Source: Peribacillus deserti
Lineage (GTDB): Bacteria; Bacillota; Bacilli; Bacillales; DSM-1321
Assembly: GCF_016909175.1 (NCBI RefSeq)
Contig: NZ_JAFBFI010000009.1
Span: 62,001-126,000, forward strand
Length of the DNA: 64,000 nucleotides
Reading direction: 5' to 3'
Made by a program: the position numbers and the translations under genes. Positions within the stretch are counted from its first letter, which is position 1. Each line of letters begins with the position of its first letter. This document shows positions 57,797 to 64,000 of this stretch, in pieces. The notes under the pieces are model-generated. The model was given only the letters and a program-made list of their open reading frames with translations, made no database searches and was not told the origin of the DNA.

Positions 57797-58354
57797 TTAT
57801 TCCATTATATTAAGGTTGAAGTCCTGAATAGTCTCATAACTTGGGCTCATCCCTATATTTGTCTTATATAATGTGAATCTGTCTGCAGTAAATGTGAATT
57901 CCCCCAGAGTGCTTAATGAATCGGGATTAAATTTATTGTCTCCTTTATATTTTCTAGCTACCGTAATATGAGGCTTAAATGGTTTTTTATCCAGTAAAAA
58001 GCCAGCCTCCTCACACGAGATGTACACCGCTTTCTGCAGGCTGTATAGTCTGTCTTCATTCTGAACACCAGCCCATAAGATCCTTGGAGATGCGGCGGGG
58101 CCGAATATACCCAGTTCTGTCAGTTTTAATGAAAAACCTGGCTGTTCCAAACATGAATTTCTTACTTTTTGTATAGAGTCCTTTAATTTTTCTTCCTCCA
58201 CTTTTCCAAGGAAAGCTAATGTAATATGAAAATCCTCCGGATGCACCCATTTATTAAAAGTTAATTTATCCTTTAGTTCAGTGAGATTTTCATGAATATA
58301 ATATTTTGCTTCATTAGGAAGTTTTAAGGCATAGAAATAGTTTGAATTCGTCAT
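57797..58354 (-). CDS. thpR: RNA 2',3'-cyclic phosphodiesterase ThpR
   Basis: 2H phosphoesterase of 185 aa that opens 2',3'-cyclic phosphates. Both catalytic H-x-T motifs are visible: DFHITLAFLG near residue 44 and KPHITVARKY near 130. The family was formerly called 2'-5' RNA ligase (LigT); B. subtilis name ytlP. First gene of the ytlP-ytlQ-ytlR-amyX set. Confidence 0.93.
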   Translation of the reverse strand: MTNSNYFYALKLPNEAKYYIHENLTELKDKLTFNKWVHPEDFHITLAFLGKVEEEKLKDSIQKVRNSCLEQPGFSLKLTELGIFGPAASPRILWAGVQNEDRLYSLQKAVYISCEEAGFLLDKKPFKPHITVARKYKGDNKFNPDSLSTLGEFTFTADRFTLYKTNIGMSPSYETIQDFNLNIME

Positions 58355-58545
58355 ATATATATCTTCCTATCTTTTCTGTATTTTGGCAAATAAAGTTGAA
58401 AGAACTTCCAGGCTGCCGCTCGGTTATTTTAATGTACCCATTTTTAATCTGATTTCATCCCTGCTTTTCGATACAGACTCTATAATACGAACCTTGTTAA
58501 GTAAAAGAAGGTATGATATATTCTTCATATAACTAATTGACCACA

Positions 58546-58575
58546 ATGACCATTTAGTCACTTTTTGGTTATAAT
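58546..58575 (+). promoter_or_regulatory. Promoter with palindromic operator upstream of yhgE
   Basis: -35 ATGACC, 18-bp spacer, perfect TATAAT (58570-58575). A palindrome TGACCATTTAGTCA (58547-58560) covers the -35 box and spacer; it has the form of a TetR-family operator. A partial second site TGACCACAATGACC lies directly 5' to it. Confidence 0.65.
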
Positions 58576-58681
58576 GAGGATCATCTTGAGAGAGATCCTT
58601 CTTTTTTATCCCGTTATGACTACATGAACATTATAGTCAGTCTTATATATTCATTTACTTATTAGATAAAGGAGAATTACT

Positions 58682-60982
58682 TTGAAGGTTTTATCATCAT
58701 TAAAAGGTGAGTTTTATAACATTATTAAAACTAAAAAGCTGCTTGTAGCTATTATAGGAATTATGTTTATTCCATTGATCTATTCAGGAGCCTATCTTTG
58801 GGCATTCTGGGATCCTTATGGACATGTCGACAAGCTGCCTGTCGCTGTTGTCAATAATGACAAAGGAACCTCCTATAATGGCAAGAGTCTTACAGTCGGT
58901 GCTGACCTTGTTGACAAATTAAAAAAGGAGAAAAAATTTGATTGGCATTTTGTTGAACCAAAGCAGGCTGAAAGAGGTTTGCAAAATCAGGATTATTATA
59001 TTGAAATTGAAATTCCGGAGGATTTTTCAAAAAATGCAGCGACTCTTCAAAGCAGCGAGCCTAAAAGCTTAGAGCTATTATACACGCCCAATGAAGGTGC
59101 CAATTATCTGACTTCAAAAATTGGCGATTCAGCAATAGGCCAGATTAAAGAAGAAGTGGCCAATGCTGTTACTAAAACATATGCAGAAGCTATGTTTAAT
59201 AATATTAAAGATGTTTCAAAGGGCCTTGAAGAGGCAAGTAAAGGGGCTGGCGAGCTTCACAACGGAATTGAATCTGCAGAAAACGGGGCTGGCCGGATTG
59301 ACAAAGGAATAAGCTCAGCTAAAAAAGGCGCAAATTATTTACGAAACGGCATAGACACTGCGCTTAAAGGCTCTACACAGCTTAACAGCGGCATTAAAAC
59401 CGTTAAATCAGGCACCGAATCTGTAACGGCTAATCTCCGGACTATCGCTGAAAAGTCCATTGTTTTCTCAGAAGGAATTCAATCTGCAAATGCAGGTGCG
59501 AACGTCCTTGCAAGCGGACTTCAAGGGCTGAATGGCGGCTTGGGACAAATGAAAGCCGCCCAGGCCAAGCTTCTAGATGGAGCCCAGAAAGTGAAGGCTG
59601 GCACGGATGCTATAGGAACTGGAGCGAATAATCTTGCTTCTCAAACCGGCCATTGGAAAGAGAGTGCCGAACAAACAAGATCTGGCTCAGAAACAGTAAG
59701 CAGCGGCCTCAGTCAAATTACTGCACAGGTGGAGTCTATGTCTCAGCAGAGCTCTAATCCTGCAGAAAAGGCAAAGCTTGAACAATTAAAAGGAAAATTA
59801 CAGGAGCTGACGGAAGGCAGCAGAAAAGTCGACACGGGATTAAGCGGTCTTGCGGATGGAGCGGATGCAATCAATATTGGCGCAAACAAGCTTTCTAATG
59901 GTGCTGATCAGGCAGCTGCTGGACAAAACAGCATGGTTCAGGGCTTAACTGCCTATGGGGCGAAACTGGAAGAAGCGCAGACAGGCGGATTAAAACTTGA
60001 AACTGGCAGCAGGAACCTTTCTGCCGGCTTAGCTAAGCTTGCTGAAGGATCGAAACAGCTGGAAGAAGCCACTAACCGTCTGGCAGCTGGCTCTAACCAA
60101 CTATCGGATGGTCTTGGAAATCTGTCAGGGGGCTCAGAAGGACTTGTAAATGGAATGTCTAAGCTTTCAGGCGGTTCGATGAGTCTCCTAACTGGCATCG
60201 ATCAGTTAAATGGAGGAACCGGGGATTTAGTAAATGGCATGAGAAAACTATCCTCCGGTGCTGGTGAGTTACAGAACAAATTGCAGGATGGATCTAAGGA
60301 TGCAGGAAACGTAAAAGCAAACGACCAGGTGTACGATATGTTTGCCAGTCCAGTACAAGTGAAGGAAACACACCTGAACCGTGTACCTAACTACGGGACA
60401 GGTTTTGCTCCTTATTTCCTTCCGTTAAGCTTATTTGTAGGTTCATTAGTAGTATCTATTATTTTCCCTCTTCGCAGGCCTGCCGTCATGCCGCATAGCG
60501 GCCTCGGATGGTTTTCTGGAAAGCTCGGGGTATTATTAACTATAGGAATGGTCCAGGCGGTGCTTGCTGACCTGGTTCTGATTGGCCTGCTTGGTTTAGA
60601 AGTGAAAAGTATACCGTTGTTTATTCTATTAAGTATTTTTACAAGCTGGACCTTCCTTGCCATCGTTCAATTTCTCGTAACTGCCTTGGATAATCCGGGA
60701 CGTTTCATTGCAATCTTGGTGCTGGTTGCGCAGCTCGTGAGCAGCGCGGGAACCTATCCGATTGAACTAGTGCCAGAAATCCTGCAGGGCGTCGCTAAAT
60801 TTTTGCCTATGACTTATGCGGTTGCTGCCTTCAGAACAATTATTTCAACAGGAGACTTTGATTTCATGTGGCATAACACCGCCATTCTTGCCGTATTCTT
60901 TTCGGCTGCCATTCTCTGTTCACTGGCTTTCTTTATGATAAGTTTTAATAGAGGACATGGCCTGGAAGAACAAAAGGCTTAA
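58682..60982 (+). CDS. yhgE: YhgE/Pip domain membrane protein
   Basis: 766-residue polytopic protein, Pip/ABC-2-like, related to phage-infection protein Pip and YhgE. TTG start with AAAGGAG 7 nt upstream. One N-terminal helix (about 22-42), a long extracellular segment (about 45-575) made of repeated GA-x-x-L-x-x-G type helical units (HNGIESAENGAGRIDKGIS and so on), then five or six helices with GTGFAPYFLPLSLFVGSLV. In B. subtilis yhgE is paired with TetR regulator yhgD, absent here. Substrate or function is not established (export or type VII-secretion-related roles have been proposed). Confidence 0.92.
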   Translation: MKVLSSLKGEFYNIIKTKKLLVAIIGIMFIPLIYSGAYLWAFWDPYGHVDKLPVAVVNNDKGTSYNGKSLTVGADLVDKLKKEKKFDWHFVEPKQAERGLQNQDYYIEIEIPEDFSKNAATLQSSEPKSLELLYTPNEGANYLTSKIGDSAIGQIKEEVANAVTKTYAEAMFNNIKDVSKGLEEASKGAGELHNGIESAENGAGRIDKGISSAKKGANYLRNGIDTALKGSTQLNSGIKTVKSGTESVTANLRTIAEKSIVFSEGIQSANAGANVLASGLQGLNGGLGQMKAAQAKLLDGAQKVKAGTDAIGTGANNLASQTGHWKESAEQTRSGSETVSSGLSQITAQVESMSQQSSNPAEKAKLEQLKGKLQELTEGSRKVDTGLSGLADGADAINIGANKLSNGADQAAAGQNSMVQGLTAYGAKLEEAQTGGLKLETGSRNLSAGLAKLAEGSKQLEEATNRLAAGSNQLSDGLGNLSGGSEGLVNGMSKLSGGSMSLLTGIDQLNGGTGDLVNGMRKLSSGAGELQNKLQDGSKDAGNVKANDQVYDMFASPVQVKETHLNRVPNYGTGFAPYFLPLSLFVGSLVVSIIFPLRRPAVMPHSGLGWFSGKLGVLLTIGMVQAVLADLVLIGLLGLEVKSIPLFILLSIFTSWTFLAIVQFLVTALDNPGRFIAILVLVAQLVSSAGTYPIELVPEILQGVAKFLPMTYAVAAFRTIISTGDFDFMWHNTAILAVFFSAAILCSLAFFMISFNRGHGLEEQKA

Positions 60983-61027
60983 AAAAAAGGATGACTGAGC
61001 ACATAAGCTCGGAGTCATCCTTTTTTT
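60983..61027. terminator. Bidirectional terminator between yhgE and pepV
   Basis: AAAAAAGGATGACT with AGTCATCCTTTTTTT plus inner GAGC/GCTC, between convergent genes. Confidence 0.93.
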
Positions 61028-61112
61028 GCTTTAAGTCTATTTTGGTTCCCCGGGCCGCATGAATAGGCCGGTTTGTTCCTTACTGACATAAATAGTCTTG
61101 TACAGAAAAAAA

Positions 61113-62525
61113 TTATTTCGCAAGTTCATAAATGGCTTTTGCATATATGACAGCTGCTTTAAGCATGTCTTCAATTTCAATAAATTCATCAAACTGATGC
61201 GCTCTCTCTTCCTTGCCTGGAAAAAGAGGTCCAAAGGCGATACCTTGTTTTAGCGATCTGGCATAGGTTCCGCCGCCAATAGCTAATAGCTTTGCTTCTT
61301 CCCCTGTTTCTTCTTCATACACTTTTTTTAGAGTTTGAATAAGGAAGCTGCTTTCTTCCACATGATGTGAAGGATTATGAGTAACTGTGCTTAATAAAAA
61401 TCCATGCTCCTTTGCAGCTGCTTCAAGAACACCGCTTCCTCTTTCATATTCATAGGTCACAGGATATCGGAAATTAAGCCCCGCTTTTCCACCCTTTTCT
61501 TTTGTATATTTCATTGTACCAACATTGATGGTCAGATCACCTGTAATCTCGTCTGTAAATTCCAGTCCCAGCTTCCTTCCCCTTGAATCTCCAAAGAAGT
61601 GGTCATGAAGGAAAGCAAAATAATTCTTCGCCTGTTTAGGCAGCTTCTTTCCAGCAAAAAACGCGGAAAGGTATAATCCTGCATTTACTCCATTGTTAGG
61701 CTCAGCCCCATGAGCAGATACCCCTTCAATCTCCAATACAAGGCTGTCTGCGCCTTCTTTTGCCCTTCCTTTCAGCTCATGCTTCTGAAGAAACAAATGA
61801 AAATCGTCCTTGAGTTCTTCTGCCTCTTGTACCTGCACTTTGGCAACTGCGTAATCCGGTACCATATTCAATCTTCTTCCTGAGGAAAACTCCAGCACAT
61901 CTAGTTCTGCTTCTGCTTCTGAATCCTGCAGCTCCTGAGTCAGGTGCAGATCCCAGATCCCTTTTTCTGCGTATATAATGGGAAAATCAGCATCTGGAGC
62001 AAATCCTAGAACAGGCATCTCTTCCTTCTTAAAATAATGCTCTACGCATCTCCATTGTGTTTCTTCATCCGTTCCAAGAATCATTCTTACCCGCTTCGAA
62101 AGAGGCAGATTAAGTTCTTTAATGATTTTCATAGCATAATAAGCTGTCATGGTAGGCCCTTTGTCATCAATGGCTCCACGCGCAAAAATCTTTCCATCAC
62201 GGATTTCAGCAGCATAAGGATCTGACGTCCAGCCGTCCCCTTCAGGAACAACGTCAAGATGGCACAGAATCCCGACAATTTCTTCTCCCTGTCCCATTTC
62301 AATATGGGCAGCGAAATTATCAACATTCTTAACTGAAAAACCGTCTTTTGCCCCCATATCCAGCATGAACTCCAAAGCCTCCTGAATCCCTTGCCCAAAG
62401 GGAGCCTCCGGTGTTCCTTCTTCGTCTTCTTCAAGAACACTCCGGATTGCTAAAAGCTTTTGAGTATCTGCTATTAGCTGCTCTTTCCGTTCTTCTACTT
62501 CTTTTTGCCACTCGACTTGTTTCAT
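61113..62525 (-). CDS. pepV: Dipeptidase PepV
   Basis: M20 zinc dipeptidase of 470 aa (B. subtilis YtjP). I start at the ATG 62525 after GAGGTG; the 45 codons upstream are not family sequence. Metal-binding and catalytic motifs: GILCHLDVVPEGDGW near residue 88, AIDDKGPTMTAYYAMK near 120, GTDEETQWRCVEHYF near 155 and the C-terminal GGGTYARSL. A lid/dimer domain lies in the middle (NGVNAGLYLSAFFAGKKL). Cytoplasmic hydrolysis of imported dipeptides. Confidence 0.95.
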   Translation of the reverse strand: MKQVEWQKEVEERKEQLIADTQKLLAIRSVLEEDEEGTPEAPFGQGIQEALEFMLDMGAKDGFSVKNVDNFAAHIEMGQGEEIVGILCHLDVVPEGDGWTSDPYAAEIRDGKIFARGAIDDKGPTMTAYYAMKIIKELNLPLSKRVRMILGTDEETQWRCVEHYFKKEEMPVLGFAPDADFPIIYAEKGIWDLHLTQELQDSEAEAELDVLEFSSGRRLNMVPDYAVAKVQVQEAEELKDDFHLFLQKHELKGRAKEGADSLVLEIEGVSAHGAEPNNGVNAGLYLSAFFAGKKLPKQAKNYFAFLHDHFFGDSRGRKLGLEFTDEITGDLTINVGTMKYTKEKGGKAGLNFRYPVTYEYERGSGVLEAAAKEHGFLLSTVTHNPSHHVEESSFLIQTLKKVYEEETGEEAKLLAIGGGTYARSLKQGIAFGPLFPGKEERAHQFDEFIEIEDMLKAAVIYAKAIYELAK

Positions 62526-62985
62526 AGAGACCACCTCATTTTTAAGTATGTTCCTTTGAATTGTGCAAAACTGCCTCAAGGGATGCAGACAGCATTCAGT
62601 TATAAGTAGAGTATACCATTTTATTCCTAGACTAATCTTCTTAGGAAGCCCTTCATCCACAATTGTTATTTAAACCCTTTAAGGCTCCATCACCTGATCA
62701 CGATACCATAATCCAAAACATCATTTTACTAGAATATTTTACAAGGTTTATTACGTATGATTTAGTGATAAAGATCATTAAGTTAATATTTTGTTAATTT
62801 TCCTTTTCCTTATAGCAACTGCTGTTTAATTTAGTTACAATAAAATCACAAGAAGCACAACAACGGCTGGGAAAAGGAGGGGTACTTAAGGAAAGTCCTC
62901 TGTATAAGACAGATTAAAAAGACCCATATTATTTATGATTCATGTAAAGGTCAGCCTTTTGGAATAATAATAAGGAGTGGTTTAA
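62526..62985. other. Intergenic region between pepV and ytzE
   Basis: 460 bp of AT-rich sequence between divergent genes. AAAAGGAGGGG at 62874-62884 resembles a ribosome site but no start codon follows at usable distance. An AGACC/GGTC hairpin with CTTTT near 62921-62961 could be a weak attenuator. Promoters are not obvious. Confidence 0.4.
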
Positions 62986-63207
62986 GTGAAACCTTCAACA
63001 AATCGAATGTTAACACGTATCAAATCCATGTATGTATTTATCAGGAGAAAAGGTACAGTCACAACACAAGACCTTGTAGAAGAATTCGGCATCACTCCAA
63101 GGACCATTCAAAGAGATTTGAATGTATTAGCTTATAATGAACTGATACAAAGTCCCAGCAGGGGTCTTTGGACTACAACAGCCAAAAAAGTGAAGTTAAC
63201 CTCATAG
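62986..63207 (+). CDS. ytzE: DeoR-type helix-turn-helix protein YtzE
   Basis: 73-residue protein that is only a DeoR-family winged helix-turn-helix: MLTRIKSMYVFIRRKGTVTTQDLVEEFGITPRTIQRDLNVLAYNELI. It lacks any effector domain, as does B. subtilis YtzE. GTG start with AAGGAGTGG upstream. Targets unknown. Convergent with ytzG. Confidence 0.92.
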   Translation: MKPSTNRMLTRIKSMYVFIRRKGTVTTQDLVEEFGITPRTIQRDLNVLAYNELIQSPSRGLWTTTAKKVKLTS

Positions 63208-63237
63208 TTCCCCTATTTATTAACTCCATATTAACTT

Positions 63238-63271
63238 ACAAAGAAGCAGTGTGATCATACTGCTTCTTTGT
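63238..63271. terminator. Terminator after ytzE
   Basis: ACAAAGAAGCAGT and ACTGCTTCTTTGT form a 13-bp stem, usable in both directions. Confidence 0.88.
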
Positions 63272-63295
63272 TATTTCATAGAAAATAGATTTTTG

Positions 63296-63325
63296 TAAAA
63301 AAAAGAGCCCTTATTTAGGACTCTT
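63296..63325 (-). terminator. Terminator after the pseudouridine synthase gene
   Basis: On the minus strand AAGAGTCC and GGGCTCTT (one G-T pair) followed by a run of T. Confidence 0.8.
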
Positions 63326-63336
63326 GTGAAACTCTG

Positions 63337-64000
63337 TTATTCACCCTTAAGCTGTGCGAGCTCCTCTTCCGTAAGCTCCCTGTACTGCCCCAGCTCTAAC
63401 TCCTCGTCTAGCGGAAGAGCTCCCATAGATATGCGTTTTAAATAAACTACTCTTTTGCCGACCGCGGCGAACATTCTTTTTATTTGATGGTATTTACCTT
63501 CTGTAATCGTTACTTTCACATCACTCATTAATCCTTGCTTCAGAATTTCTAAGTTCCCCGGCTTCGTTAGGTAGCCATCCTCAAGGAGGACACCTGCCCG
63601 AAAAGCCTCTATATCCTCTTCGGTGACCTCCCCTTCAATGACTGCAAAATACGTTTTAGTCACATGCTTTTTCGGCGATAAAAGCTGATGGGCAAGCTGG
63701 CCATCATTGGTCAGGAGCAAAAATCCTTCTGTATCTTTATCCAGCCTTCCTACAGGAAACGGCTCAAACACAGCATCCTCTGGTTCAAGCAAATCTATCA
63801 CCGTCCCCTGAGAGGCATCCTCTGTTGCCGACAGCAGACCTTGCGGCTTGTTCATCATCAAATAAATAAACTCTCTATATTCTACCCTGTCACCTGACAC
63901 AGTTACGATATCCTCACTAGGATTCACCTGTTGTTTGGGATCTTTTACAGACGCATCATTTACTTTCACAGTTCCGGTTTTCAGAAGCTTTTTTACTTCT
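63337..64000 (-). CDS. ytzG: 16S rRNA pseudouridine synthase (RsuA/YtzG type), 5' part cut off
   Basis: RsuA/RluB/RluE/RluF-family enzyme converting a uridine of rRNA to pseudouridine. The frame is open to the window edge: EVKKLLKTGTVKVND at the visible N terminus is the end of an S4 domain, so the start lies outside. Catalytic motif FPVGRLDKDTEGFLLLTNDGQLAH contains the essential Asp. KYHQIKRMF near the C terminus is also conserved. ATG and GTG codons at about 63970 are internal. Confidence 0.93.
   Translation of the reverse strand, partial: EVKKLLKTGTVKVNDASVKDPKQQVNPSEDIVTVSGDRVEYREFIYLMMNKPQGLLSATEDASQGTVIDLLEPEDAVFEPFPVGRLDKDTEGFLLLTNDGQLAHQLLSPKKHVTKTYFAVIEGEVTEEDIEAFRAGVLLEDGYLTKPGNLEILKQGLMSDVKVTITEGKYHQIKRMFAAVGKRVVYLKRISMGALPLDEELELGQYRELTEEELAQLKGE

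Overview
The window is a piece of a low-GC Gram-positive chromosome. It almost certainly comes from an endospore-forming Bacillaceae member that is not B. subtilis itself. Gene content and order follow the B. subtilis stretch tpx-ytfJ-ytfI-yteJ-sppA-nadK2-ytcJ-ytcI-thiI-iscS-ezrA-yttP-ytsP-dgcP-rpsD-tyrS-acsA-acuABC-ccpA-aroA-ytxJHG-murC-sftA-ytpQ-ytpP-ytoP-ytzB-ytnP-trmB-ytzH-ytmP-amyX-ytlRQP-pepV-ytzE-ytzG, most of it on the minus strand. Compared with my recollection of that order, several genes are missing (sspA, braB, hisJ, motPS, ytpR). Several are extra: a RarD permease, a class A PBP with an FN3-like tail, a large FtsA/PilM-like protein, a chemoreceptor, a YjjX-type NTPase, a YhgE/Pip protein and a few small unknown genes.

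Layout. 1-9 kb: Tpx (cut by the window edge), the sporulation-linked YtfJ/YtfI pair, an RDD membrane protein, SppA, NAD kinase, RarD, an amidohydrolase and an acyl-CoA ligase. 9-20 kb: the ThiI/IscS sulfur-transfer pair, EzrA, a TetR regulator, a free-methionine-sulfoxide reductase, a GAF-GGDEF diguanylate cyclase, rpsD with its autoregulatory leader, and tyrS behind a T-box. 20-32 kb: a bifunctional PBP, a cluster of tiny genes, a 1.1 kb non-coding block full of phased repeats, acsA divergent from acuABC, ccpA, and DAHP synthase-chorismate mutase. 32-45 kb: the FtsA-like protein, the ytxGHJ operon behind a likely sigma-B promoter, an M29 aminopeptidase, a structured-repeat block, murC, the DNA translocase sftA, ytpQ and ytpP. 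45-64 kb: chemoreceptor, house-cleaning NTPase, M42 peptidase, lactonase-like YtnP, a second phased-repeat block, trmB, a third structured repeat, YtmP kinase, pullulanase, lipid kinase, ThpR, YhgE, PepV, YtzE and a pseudouridine synthase cut by the right edge.

Functional links visible here: AcsA with its acetylase (AcuA) and deacetylase (AcuC) and the global regulator CcpA next door; IscS donating sulfur to ThiI; EzrA, PBP, FtsA-like protein, MurC and SftA as wall and division functions; YtfJ, YtfI and SppA as spore or envelope functions.

The most unusual material is non-coding. Two intergenic blocks (24.65-25.19 kb and 50.81-51.08 kb) hold arrays of short cores (TAAGCATA-type or TATGTGGC-type) repeated about every 21 bp, i.e. 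two helical turns, with 9, 13 and 14 copies. The TAAGCATA-type core occurs at both loci in opposite orientation. A second family of about 110-170 bp dispersed elements (two tandem copies near 38.0-38.3 kb, one inverted near 52 kb) shows compensatory changes in its stems. I recognise neither as a named element; both deserve genome-wide searching.
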